From: a virus | Reading direction: 5' to 3' (one strand) | Virus record (IMG/VR): IMGVR_UViG_3300025652_000301 | Location: 1 to 31,933 of that record | Length of the DNA: 31,933 bases | Shown here: one piece after another, positions 19,586 to 26,783 of the stretch | How positions within the stretch are numbered: position 1 is the first letter of the stretch | How the letters are laid out: each line of letters starts with the position of its first letter | Position numbers and translations under genes: made by a program | Notes under the pieces: generated by a model | Database searches by the model: none | What the model saw: the letters and a program-made list of their open reading frames with translations, nothing else | What the model was told of the DNA's origin: nothing

Positions 19586-20068
19586 TTATTGTCCGTAATA
19601 TATATAATTCGTTTCTGTTGGTGCTTCTCTTTGTGTGTATTGAACTTGCTGTGTTCCGTCTTTTTCTGATACGTTCATTTTGCCTTTAGTTACTAAACCC
19701 TGTACTACTCCTTTATCGTTAGCAGCAGGACTTAAAACATCATCTTCTGTTGCAGGTGCATTACCTAAAGATATTGTTACTGTTCCTATCCAACTAACTT
19801 CGTAAACTTCATACTTCCAATATCCTGAAGGTAAAAAGTTAATCTGACCTGCATATAAATTTGGAGTTAATTGATAAACAAATGCTGCTTCTGTGAACCT
19901 TTCTTTTATATCTTCAATAAAAGCGTAAGCGTACTGAACAGACTTATCCATATCATTTGTAAACTTAAACAAATGTCTTATTTGAGTAGAAGCTACAGAA
20001 GTATCTATACGATTATCCTCAGTCTGCACATTTATCTCTAAGTTTGTTTCAGTTATTGCTTGTATCAT
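19586..20068 (-). CDS. Structural protein heading the portal operon, 160 aa
   Basis: A 160-residue protein rich in beta strands, with Phe-Lys-Phe-Thr-Asn-Asp-Met-Asp, Tyr-Gln-Leu-Thr-Pro-Asn-Leu-Tyr-Ala-Gly and Gly-Tyr-Trp-Lys-Tyr-Glu-Val-Tyr-Glu-Val. This strand pattern is seen in small Bacteroidota phage virion proteins near the tail tube gene; I cannot name the role. It is the first gene after the late promoter-like motif at 20079 and the terminator of the capsid operon, so it opens the portal/lysis transcript. Confidence 0.65.
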   Translation of the reverse strand: MIQAITETNLEINVQTEDNRIDTSVASTQIRHLFKFTNDMDKSVQYAYAFIEDIKERFTEAAFVYQLTPNLYAGQINFLPSGYWKYEVYEVSWIGTVTISLGNAPATEDDVLSPAANDKGVVQGLVTKGKMNVSEKDGTQQVQYTQREAPTETNYIYYGQ

Positions 20069-20078
20069 AGTTAGTTTG

Positions 20079-20113
20079 TCTGTTATATAATAGAAATAAG
20101 TTATATTTATTTG
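20079..20113 (-). promoter_or_regulatory. Late promoter-like motif, copy C (portal/lysis block)
   Basis: Minus strand reads CAAATAAATATAACTTATTT then CTATTATATAACAGA, ending ten bases before the ATG at 20068. The core is identical to copies B, D and E, and the upstream CAAATAAATA is shared with copies A and D. It follows an intrinsic terminator by about 15 bases, the arrangement expected of a true promoter. Confidence 0.65.
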
Positions 20114-20126
20114 TATTCAGTTAGTA

Positions 20127-20157
20127 ATAAAAAGAAAAAGGTGAGCCTAAGCCCACC
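20127..20157 (-). terminator. Intrinsic terminator after tail tube gene
   Basis: On the minus strand GGTGGGC-TTAG-GCTCACC forms a seven-pair stem (one G-U) followed by TTTTTCTTTTT. It lies about 28 bases after the stop of the 193-aa gene and just before late motif C, so it ends the scaffold-capsid-tail tube transcript. Confidence 0.75.
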
Positions 20158-20184
20158 CTAATCAAGAAATATATAAGAAAACTA

Positions 20185-20766
20185 CTAAGATGTAACGATT
20201 GTTCCCATTGTAAATGCTGCATTGTCAAATGGGTCTGTAGTGTAATCTTCTACCATTGGGAACGGTTCTGCTTCCATACCGTCAAAGGTAAGAGTATATC
20301 CGTTTTTATCTCCCCAAGCTGCACCACTGTCCATAGTACCTGCATTTAATTCCATTCCATTTACTCTACCTAGACACACGATAACATCGTGTCCGTTAGC
20401 TAGTTGTTGGTTTAATTGAGCAAAGATAACTACTTTTGTAGCTCCTAGCAATTTAACCTGATTTTGGTCTTCTTTTGTAAGTCTGTTGAATAATACCTGA
20501 ACTGTTGGTGTATAGTAGATTGTTCCGTTATCTCTACTTCCAACTATTGTATCTGTAACAGAAGCTACACCTAAAGGCATAGCATATCTGTAAAGAACAT
20601 TAGCTCCCATTTCAATATCAGTAACTTCTCCTGAAGCTTCAACAATTCCTGTTCCGTCTATTGGTGCGTCAAATTGGTCGTAAACTCCGAAATAAATAAA
20701 TTTTACTCCTCCACTGATACGATTACAGTCGAGCCCCCTACCTTTTGTTAGTGCTGTACAAGCCAT
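20185..20766 (-). CDS. Putative major tail tube protein, 193 aa
   Basis: A 193-residue protein starting Met-Ala-Cys-Thr-Ala-Leu-Thr-Lys-Gly-Arg with a Cys-Asn-Arg-Ile-Ser-Gly-Gly-Val-Lys segment. This N-terminal pattern is typical of a tail tube-like protein of Bacteroidota phages. The middle is rich in beta strands, as expected for a gpV/gp17-like fold. It polymerises into the tail tube around the tape measure. It is last in the capsid operon, between a strong hairpin and an intrinsic terminator, which would favour high expression. The assignment is by family resemblance and place. Confidence 0.6.
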   Translation of the reverse strand: MACTALTKGRGLDCNRISGGVKFIYFGVYDQFDAPIDGTGIVEASGEVTDIEMGANVLYRYAMPLGVASVTDTIVGSRDNGTIYYTPTVQVLFNRLTKEDQNQVKLLGATKVVIFAQLNQQLANGHDVIVCLGRVNGMELNAGTMDSGAAWGDKNGYTLTFDGMEAEPFPMVEDYTTDPFDNAAFTMGTIVTS

Positions 20767-20790
20767 TTTATTTGTTTTTTTTAGGTTAAG

Positions 20791-20813
20791 GGAGGAAGGG
20801 TTTTACCCCCTCC
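20791..20813 (-). other. Strong hairpin between capsid and tail tube genes
   Basis: GGAGG-AA-GGG-TTTTA-CCC-CCTCC on the plus strand forms a five-pair and a three-pair stem with a two-base bulge and five-base loop. On the minus (coding) strand it is followed by an A-rich sequence and not by T, so it is not a standard terminator. It may stabilise the upstream capsid mRNA end or mark a processing site. Confidence 0.5.
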
Positions 20814-20832
20814 TTCCGTATTATTTATTTTA

Positions 20833-21744
20833 TTATGATTGGTGTACGATATCAGCTCCGATACCTAACTGAACACCTCCTGAGTAACGAGCAACTAATC
20901 TCATATTGTCAGAACCATCTAAAGCAGCCATATCCATCAAAGCAATTCTTGTTTGATCGCTTAATAAGTCAGTTCCAAAGAATAAGTTAGATTTTTCTGC
21001 TGCTACTAATTGGTCGTTTGGCATACCGTTACAAACAGCGATTTTGTACCCTTCAAATACAGGTGCATAGTCTCCGTTCATATTGTAAGCATTAACATAT
21101 CCTAAAGTAGATACTGCTGAAATATATAAAGCATAAGTCTTTGGAGACATATAGATATGTAAGTCTTCTTTTCTCAATACTGCTGAAATATCAGTTGCCA
21201 TATCTTTTGTTAAAGTTTGTAAGTTAGCAATGATGTTAGCTGCTGTGTAAGCACCTGAAGCAGTTGAAGTGTTTACTGTACCATCTACTGCAAATGCTCC
21301 TGTAGTAGCTGTTAAGAACCCTTCAAATTCTCCTCCTGTTGCTCCTGTTCCTGACCATACTGAAGCCTCAACTCCATTAGCGATAATTTCTCCCATATAA
21401 GAAATTACATAGTCATCAAAACTTGCAGGTGGTGGTGCTCCTGCTCCTGCTCTCATTTGTAATGCTTCCCAACTGTCAAGTAAAGTAGCCTTGCAAAGGT
21501 CTAAGTTGATTTGTAGATTTTTTGGTGTAAGTACATTTTCAGTAAGTGCTAAAGTACCTGCTCCGTCAAAGTTGCAAGTAGCGTCTGCTACTAAAGATGA
21601 ACCTGCCATTTTTTGAATGTTAGACTTAAACTTGATGTTTTCAATCATAGTTAAGTAGTCTAGTGAGTTTGCTTGGTTTAAAGCTGCTGAGATGTAAAAT
21701 CCTGCTGCCTTTCCTGCATAGTTGCTTGTCGTAGTGAAAGCCAT
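20833..21744 (-). CDS. Major capsid protein, HK97-type, 303 aa
   Basis: The main shell protein. At 303 residues it fits an HK97-fold subunit of a roughly 30 kb phage. Features include an N-terminal Thr/Ala-rich arm, an Ala-Pro-Pro-Pro-Ala-Ser loop, and a central helix region with Leu-His-Ile-Tyr-Met-Ser-Pro-Lys-Thr-Tyr. The C-terminal strand set ends Leu-Val-Ala-Arg-Tyr-Ser-Gly-Gly-Val-Gln-Leu-Gly-Ile, as in many Bacteroidota phage capsids. It follows the acidic scaffold gene and precedes the tail tube gene, the standard local order. No delta-domain is evident, in keeping with a separate scaffold. Confidence 0.8.
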   Translation of the reverse strand: MAFTTTSNYAGKAAGFYISAALNQANSLDYLTMIENIKFKSNIQKMAGSSLVADATCNFDGAGTLALTENVLTPKNLQINLDLCKATLLDSWEALQMRAGAGAPPPASFDDYVISYMGEIIANGVEASVWSGTGATGGEFEGFLTATTGAFAVDGTVNTSTASGAYTAANIIANLQTLTKDMATDISAVLRKEDLHIYMSPKTYALYISAVSTLGYVNAYNMNGDYAPVFEGYKIAVCNGMPNDQLVAAEKSNLFFGTDLLSDQTRIALMDMAALDGSDNMRLVARYSGGVQLGIGADIVHQS

Positions 21745-21770
21745 AATTTTTGTTTTTTATTTATTAATTA

Positions 21771-22457
21771 TTATTTATTTAAATCGTGTAAGAACTTTTC
21801 TCTTTTAGATAGTTTGTTATATTCTTTTCTAGCCATTGGCTTTCTATCTGAACTGAACTTGTTTGTATCTAAAGGTGCTGAAGCAGGTTGTGAAGCCAAC
21901 TCAGTCTTTAGTTTTTCGTTTTCTTCTTTTAACTTAGTTAATTCGTCTTCTGCTGAGAATTCAACTACTTCTGTAGTTTTAATAGACTTAGGAGTTGTTC
22001 CTCTTTCTTCAACTTCTTCAACTTCCTCAGCTAATTCTTCAACTTCTTCTTCAGTATCTTTTTCTTCACCTTTTAAGTCTGCAACTGCATCCTCTAGGTT
22101 TTTAATTCTTTTCTCCATACCTTCCCAATCAGCAACATCTGCTTCTTCAGCTAATTCTTCAGTAACTTCCATTTCTTCTTCTTCAACTACTTCTTCAGTT
22201 TCGCTTTCAATAACCTCAGCAACAATACCTTCTTCTTCAACTCTGAAAGATACTCCTGTATCAGTCTTGTAAGTTCCAACAGGTAATAAAATTGTAGTAC
22301 CATCTTCAGTTAATACTGAGATGTCCACTCCTGCTTCTAATTCTTCAGCAGTTGAAACGAAAATAGTTCCATCTTCTGATTTTGCTTGCCACTCTAAAGA
22401 GATTGTTTCTTCTTTGTCAAGTCCAAGTGCTACTAAAATTTGCGTCTTTAAATCCAT
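21771..22457 (-). CDS. Acidic scaffold protein, 228 aa
   Basis: A highly acidic, low-complexity 228-residue protein. Residues about 80-155 are dominated by Glu, Val and Ala, and a coiled coil follows (Leu-Lys-Glu-Glu-Asn-Glu-Lys-Leu-Lys-Thr-Glu-Leu near 175-190). The C-terminus is basic (Lys-Glu-Tyr-Asn-Lys-Leu-Ser-Lys-Arg-Glu-Lys). That charge layout and its place directly before the capsid gene are typical of scaffolds, whose basic tail binds the shell. A late promoter-like motif lies 16 bases upstream of its ATG. The Ser-rich open frame on the opposite strand is only its shadow. Confidence 0.7.
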   Translation of the reverse strand: MDLKTQILVALGLDKEETISLEWQAKSEDGTIFVSTAEELEAGVDISVLTEDGTTILLPVGTYKTDTGVSFRVEEEGIVAEVIESETEEVVEEEEMEVTEELAEEADVADWEGMEKRIKNLEDAVADLKGEEKDTEEEVEELAEEVEEVEERGTTPKSIKTTEVVEFSAEDELTKLKEENEKLKTELASQPASAPLDTNKFSSDRKPMARKEYNKLSKREKFLHDLNK

Positions 22458-22473
22458 AGTTTATTTTTTAAGT

Positions 22474-22504
22474 TCTGTTATATAATAGAATAATTATTTA
22501 TTTG
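22474..22504 (-). promoter_or_regulatory. Late promoter-like motif, copy D (capsid block)
   Basis: Minus strand reads CAAATAAATAATTAT then TCTATTATATAACAGA, 16 bases before the scaffold ATG. The 16-base core is identical to copies B, C and E. It would give scaffold, capsid and tail tube a transcript of their own, ending at the terminator near 20140. Confidence 0.65.
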
Positions 22505-22528
22505 TTTGATTTTTAGATTTTATTAGGG

Positions 22529-22963
22529 TTACAGAATTTTCTTTAACATTTCATTCCAACCATTTAAAGCATTTTGATTTTCAAACATTTCATTTATTAA
22601 TTTATTTGCTTCTTTATATCCTTTCACATCATTTACAGGCACTCCTAATTCTTTTGCTTGAACTTCTATTTTATTCAAGACTTTATCACTTTCTTTCTTT
22701 AATGTACCTGCTTGTCTTATAGCACCTCTAGTAATTCCTTCTGCATCAGAAATTACTTTTTTTACTTCTTTAAATTGAGTTTCTGCTTTTTCTCCCCATT
22801 TAAAACCATCTTCTTGTAAGCCAATTATTCTTTTAGCATCACTAACTATATTTTTTAAATCATCAGCAACTCCCAACTCAACCTTCTCAGTCTTAAGTTC
22901 AGTTTTGTTTTCTCTTATTAGCTTGTTTAAAGCACTTAGTATTTGTTCTTGTTTTGTTTTCAT
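22529..22963 (-). CDS. Helical protein, paralogue of the 154-aa protein, 144 aa
   Basis: A Lys/Glu-rich, all-helical protein. It shares layout and motifs with the 154-aa protein at 23842-24306: Lys-Val-Glu-Leu near residue 27 and Gln-Ala-Lys-Glu-Leu-Gly-Val near 105, followed by a short linker and a helix with Leu-Ile-Glu/Asn. The two flank the protease gene and seem to be products of an old duplication. Role unknown; proteins co-expressed with the maturation protease may be internal head or scaffold-like proteins. Confidence 0.6.
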   Translation of the reverse strand: MKTKQEQILSALNKLIRENKTELKTEKVELGVADDLKNIVSDAKRIIGLQEDGFKWGEKAETQFKEVKKVISDAEGITRGAIRQAGTLKKESDKVLNKIEVQAKELGVPVNDVKGYKEANKLINEMFENQNALNGWNEMLKKIL

Positions 22964-22964
22964 A

Positions 22965-23837
22965 TTATAAGTTTAATTTTTTCTCGTAACTTAAAGCTTC
23001 TTTCTGCTTTCCTGAAGCTATTGTAATTTGTTTACTTATGTCTTTTATAGCTTCTTTAGAACCTAATTCTTTAGCCATTGTTAGTGCTTTTTCATATATC
23101 TTAATAGCTCTATCGTAATTGTGTGCTGAAAGTTTCCACCCTCCCTGAGCATTTGATTGTGTTTGTACAGCTTCTTTATAAAATGAATTACCTAAATCCA
23201 TTAATTTAGCAGCGTCATCCATTATACTTAAATCAACCTTCTGAACACTTAACAATTCTTTTAGTGCTGTCTTAACTTCTTCGTTTGTAAATTCTTTCTT
23301 TTGCATTTGTTCAAATTTATTAGTAAAGTAGCCTTCTATTGAAAGACCTTTTAATTCTCCTTCTTTGATTTTATTCCAAAGTTCGTCATTTTCTATCTTC
23401 ATTTTAACAAACCAAGTGCCGTTAGGTAAGTCGTAACCGTATAACTTAGATTTGTCTTGGTCACCTTCCTTAATCCAACTTTCAACTGTTAGAACGCCTG
23501 AAACTCTATCTTGATGTTGGTATGTAGCTTTATGGTGGTTGTTATGTTTTAAATAAAGTTCACTTGCTTTCCTAACTGTATCAGGACTAAAGTAAACATA
23601 ATAGTCGCTGTCTGTATTAGGGTCGTGTCTGAATATTTGCTTATTAGGAATAAGTGCAGGACTAACCAACATTCTTTTCTCCTCATCTACCTTAGCGAAT
23701 GTTAAGTTGTTCTTTTCTTTTCCAAAGTAAACAAAGTCTTGTTCTATTGCAGGTGAAGTTACTAAACTGATAGCGTCAATAGCTAGTTCTTGACTATCGT
23801 CTGCAATTACTAATTCTACTATTTTAGTTGGTGTCAT
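22965..23837 (-). CDS. XkdF-like prohead protease with helical C-terminal domain, 290 aa
   Basis: Residues 1-190 resemble the XkdF/S78-like phage serine protease family: Ala-Ile-Ser-Leu-Val-Thr-Ser-Pro-Ala-Ile, then Arg-Met-Leu-Val-Ser-Pro-Ala-Leu-Ile-Pro, His-Lys-Ala-Thr-Tyr-Gln-His-Gln-Asp, Val-Glu-Ser-Trp-Ile and a Leu-Lys-Gly-Leu-Ser-Ile-Glu-Gly-Tyr-Phe strand near 175 that would hold the catalytic Ser. The C-terminal 90 residues are helical with a repeat-like Tyr-Asp-Arg-Ala-Ile-Lys-Ile-Tyr-Glu-Lys-Ala-Leu (TPR-like). The enzyme would cleave scaffold and capsid arms during head maturation. It lies between two paralogous helical proteins. Confidence 0.7.
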   Translation of the reverse strand: MTPTKIVELVIADDSQELAIDAISLVTSPAIEQDFVYFGKEKNNLTFAKVDEEKRMLVSPALIPNKQIFRHDPNTDSDYYVYFSPDTVRKASELYLKHNNHHKATYQHQDRVSGVLTVESWIKEGDQDKSKLYGYDLPNGTWFVKMKIENDELWNKIKEGELKGLSIEGYFTNKFEQMQKKEFTNEEVKTALKELLSVQKVDLSIMDDAAKLMDLGNSFYKEAVQTQSNAQGGWKLSAHNYDRAIKIYEKALTMAKELGSKEAIKDISKQITIASGKQKEALSYEKKLNL

Positions 23838-23841
23838 AATT

Positions 23842-24306
23842 TTATTTTAAAGCTGATACATTAATAATTCCTTTTGCAGTATTCATAAACATATCAATAG
23901 TTTCTTGCGCACCCTCAGCTTGTTCTATTAAATCTACAAGCTCTCTAACATTAGGTATTTCACTAGGATTAACTCCTAATTCTTTTGCTTGTTTTACTAT
24001 TTGCTTAGAAAGTATTTCTGAATTTTTAACTGCTAAATCAACTGCTTTTTTGTTTTCTACAGCAGTATTGTATTGCTTTTCTACTTCTTTTCTTTGTTCT
24101 TGTATATCTCTTAAAGATTTACCTAATTTACTTTTATTACTTTTAATTTGTTTTACTGCTGTACCTAAAGCTTTTACAAATTTGTCTAACTCCTTGATAT
24201 TAGCCAACTCAACTCTTTCAACTTTACTCAAGTTAATTTCTTTATATTCCTTTAATTCTTTTTTGTATTGCTCGTAAGTCTTTCCTAATGGTGTTGGAGT
24301 GTTCAT
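23842..24306 (-). CDS. Helical protein heading the protease operon, 154 aa
   Basis: A 154-residue, strongly charged coiled-coil-like protein with Val-Glu-Arg-Val-Glu-Leu-Ala-Asn near residue 26 and Gln-Ala-Lys-Glu-Leu-Gly-Val-Asn near 110. It is paralogous in outline to the 144-aa protein on the other side of the protease gene. It is the first gene after late motif E. No named family is recognised; internal head or assembly role inferred only from its neighbours. Confidence 0.6.
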   Translation of the reverse strand: MNTPTPLGKTYEQYKKELKEYKEINLSKVERVELANIKELDKFVKALGTAVKQIKSNKSKLGKSLRDIQEQRKEVEKQYNTAVENKKAVDLAVKNSEILSKQIVKQAKELGVNPSEIPNVRELVDLIEQAEGAQETIDMFMNTAKGIINVSALK

Positions 24307-24334
24307 AGTATTTATTTAAGATTGTAATTAAGGT

Positions 24335-24370
24335 TCTGTTATATAATAGATATATAGTTAATATATTTGA
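24335..24370 (-). promoter_or_regulatory. Late promoter-like motif, copy E (protease block)
   Basis: Minus strand reads TCAAATATATTAACTATATA then TCTATTATATAACAGA, 28 bases before the ATG at 24306 and just after the tape measure stop. The core is identical to copies B, C and D. It separates the tail operon from the capsid-maturation genes. Confidence 0.6.
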
Positions 24371-24372
24371 TT

Positions 24373-25908
24373 TTAAATTGTAGCTCTACGTCTAATGTTT
24401 GCTAATTGGTTTTGACTGTTTGTCATTTCATCTGTAACTACATAAGCACGAGTTGGTTCAGGTTCTACTCCTCCACTTAATTCAAAAGCTCCTGACATCA
24501 TTTGAGGTGCAGGTGCTTGTGCAGGTGCTGAAACTCCTCCTCCTCCTCCTGAGTTTGGCACATCTGTTTGCATAATTGTTTTTACATTGTTTAAACCTGC
24601 TGCAATTACGGCTGCTCCTGTTACAAACCCTGCTACACCTCCTTGAGCAAATGCTTTATTTGCACCTACATAAGTATCTATTACGGCTGAAGCTACGGCT
24701 AACGCTTTATTCTCACCTGCTAAAGAACTTAAAGCTCCTGCAAGTCCTGAGAACGCTTCTAACTGACTATTTACATTTTCTTGTATTAGGAGTGATTTTT
24801 GTTTATTAAATTCTTTTTCAATAGCAGTAGTGTCCATTCCTGACTTTCTAGCCATCTCTTTCTTTAACTCATAAGCAGTTTTAAGTTCTTCTAATTCTCT
24901 TTGCAGTCCTGAAAGTCCTTCAGCTCTTACTTCATTTTGAGTTTCTAAAAGTTCTTTTTCTAAAGCTACTGCATTTGTCTTTTGTTCTGACAACTGCCCT
25001 GTAATAGTTTCTTCAAGCTCAAGCATTGCAACTTTAGCTTCCTGTAAGGCTATGTAGTTTTCTTCACTTGCGTTTATATTATACTGTTGCTGTGCTGCGT
25101 CTATACCTATTTGAACTTGCTCTCTTTGAAGTTCTTGTTGTTCTGCAAGTATGTCATTTAACTTATTATTGGCTTCAATTCTTTCTGCAAAAGTCTTAGT
25201 TTCATCATCTCTTATTTGTCTTTGTACCTCAGCATCTTTTAAGTATTGAGCATTTAACATAGCAAATTGTACTGCTGCTCTATCTGCTGCCTTTGCCGTT
25301 TGAGTAATTGCGTCTGCTTGTTTTAAGGTTTCAGTAACATATCCTTTAATAGTTTCAGTAACTTTCTCAAAACTATCATCTACACCTGTATATACGTCTA
25401 CAACTTGAACTCCTGCCTCTTTAATAGTATCAAAGGCTTTACTAAACTCTCCGTCTATTAATTGACCAAACGCTTTACCTACTAACCCTAAGACTTCTAA
25501 GAACTCATTAAACCTAACTACTAATCCATCTTTAATAGCTACACCTAACTCTTTAATCTTTACACTTGGGTCTTCAAATAGTGCTTTAAAATAACCTACT
25601 ACTGTTCCTATATTATTTTCAATAAAACCAAACAAGTCATTGAATGCAATACTTAATGCAGTCATAGCTGTATTAAATACGTCTAATACTTTTTGGTTCT
25701 TACTAAAGACTTCCATTAATTTAGCAAGTAAAGCCACTACAAGACCTATCCCTGCTGCTTTAATAGCCGTTCCCATTCCTTTAAAAGCTGTTCCTATTTT
25801 ACCTACACCTTTTGAAGCCTTTTCTGATGATGTAGTTAGTTTATCTGTGTCTTTTGCAACATCACCAATGTTAGACTTAACTTCCATTTCTAATACTTCC
25901 TTTGCCAT
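24373..25908 (-). CDS. Tape measure protein, 511 aa
   Basis: Sets tail length and is ejected ahead of the DNA. The order is: an N-terminal coiled segment, a hydrophobic region at about 50-65 (Ala-Ala-Gly-Ile-Gly-Leu-Val-Val-Ala-Leu-Leu-Ala), and a long helical coil at about 200-390 rich in Gln, Glu and Lys. A second hydrophobic zone (Gly-Phe-Val-Thr-Gly-Ala-Ala-Val-Ile-Ala-Ala-Gly), a glycine/proline linker and a C-terminal Thr-Asn-Ser-Gln-Asn-Gln-Leu-Ala-Asn-Ile-Arg-Arg follow. At 511 residues it is short and, by the usual ratio, implies a tail of roughly 75-80 nm. It is last in the tail block, which is unusual. Confidence 0.85.
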   Translation of the reverse strand: MAKEVLEMEVKSNIGDVAKDTDKLTTSSEKASKGVGKIGTAFKGMGTAIKAAGIGLVVALLAKLMEVFSKNQKVLDVFNTAMTALSIAFNDLFGFIENNIGTVVGYFKALFEDPSVKIKELGVAIKDGLVVRFNEFLEVLGLVGKAFGQLIDGEFSKAFDTIKEAGVQVVDVYTGVDDSFEKVTETIKGYVTETLKQADAITQTAKAADRAAVQFAMLNAQYLKDAEVQRQIRDDETKTFAERIEANNKLNDILAEQQELQREQVQIGIDAAQQQYNINASEENYIALQEAKVAMLELEETITGQLSEQKTNAVALEKELLETQNEVRAEGLSGLQRELEELKTAYELKKEMARKSGMDTTAIEKEFNKQKSLLIQENVNSQLEAFSGLAGALSSLAGENKALAVASAVIDTYVGANKAFAQGGVAGFVTGAAVIAAGLNNVKTIMQTDVPNSGGGGGVSAPAQAPAPQMMSGAFELSGGVEPEPTRAYVVTDEMTNSQNQLANIRRRATI

Positions 25909-25919
25909 ATCTTTATTTT

Positions 25920-26783
25920 TTAAAGTGCTACTCCTGTTTTAATTTGTGTGAATGTAATGTTACTACACCATTCTATTGTTGTGTCTGCGTGTCCTCTTAC
26001 TCTCATTGCAAAGTTAGTTCCACTTACTATTCCTGTTGGTTGCCAATTAGTAGTATGTCCACTATGTTTAATTGCATCTCTTTCTCTTTCTATACTTAAT
26101 GTTCCTGATTTATTAATAATAACTCCTCTTTCAACCCAACTTGCAAAATCACCTACTGCTCCTCCTCCTGACGTATCTGTTCCACCAACTCTTACAGCTA
26201 CAACGTCAGCGTGAAAATACATTACAGCGTTCTCAGGAACGGCTAAGAGTTTATCAGTTGTATTGTTTAGATAACTTATAGTATTTGTTCCATTAGTAGT
26301 TTGTATCCCATATAGCACTTGTATGCTCTGTCTTTCACCTAATAGGTCAGTTGCTACGTTACCCCCTAGGACTATTGAGTTATCAGCTGTAGCTTCTCCT
26401 AAAGTGCCATAGACGTTAGCATTGTTTACTCCGTTTGCTATTTCATTTTCATTACCTACAATAATATTGTTTCTTGATAAACCTTTTACTGTATTGTTCT
26501 GACCTATTATTAAGGTATTGTTAGTTCCTGTTTCTGTTGTGTTGTTTGCTCCTTGTACTTTATTACTTTCATTGCTAAAACTTCTGTTGAGATTTGTGTT
26601 ATATCTAAAAGTAGAGCAAGTTCCATCTGCTTTGTTATAAGTATATCCGTAAGCTTCGCATTGTAGTTGATTAGGTGTTATGTCGTTAGTTCCGTCTGTA
26701 AAGGTAACAACTCCTAAAACTGAGGTTGAAGAAGGCTTTACATCAAATCCTGATAAATATGGTATTGTTGGTACTTTGCTCAT
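25920..26783 (-). CDS. Probable tail fibre/receptor-binding protein, 287 aa
   Basis: Residues about 70-140 contain short repeats (Asn-Asn-Thr, Ile-Ile-Val-Gly-Asn-Glu-Asn, Ala-Asn-Val-Tyr-Gly-Thr). Their spacing recalls the left-handed beta-roll of trimeric adhesins and phage fibres. The C-terminal 120 residues look like a globular beta domain with Trp-Val-Glu-Arg-Gly-Val-Ile-Ile and a closing Ile-Glu-Trp-Cys-Ser-Asn-Ile. It follows the baseplate gene by a one-base overlap and precedes the tape measure. Receptor recognition is inferred from the repeat architecture. Confidence 0.6.
   Translation of the reverse strand: MSKVPTIPYLSGFDVKPSSTSVLGVVTFTDGTNDITPNQLQCEAYGYTYNKADGTCSTFRYNTNLNRSFSNESNKVQGANNTTETGTNNTLIIGQNNTVKGLSRNNIIVGNENEIANGVNNANVYGTLGEATADNSIVLGGNVATDLLGERQSIQVLYGIQTTNGTNTISYLNNTTDKLLAVPENAVMYFHADVVAVRVGGTDTSGGGAVGDFASWVERGVIINKSGTLSIERERDAIKHSGHTTNWQPTGIVSGTNFAMRVRGHADTTIEWCSNITFTQIKTGVAL

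Noticed and set aside
21814-22272. 152-codon Ser-rich open frame on the plus strand
   Set aside because: It is the antisense of the acidic scaffold gene; Glu-rich codons (GAA/GAG) read as Ser/Phe codons on the other strand. No start context and all other genes are on the minus strand.
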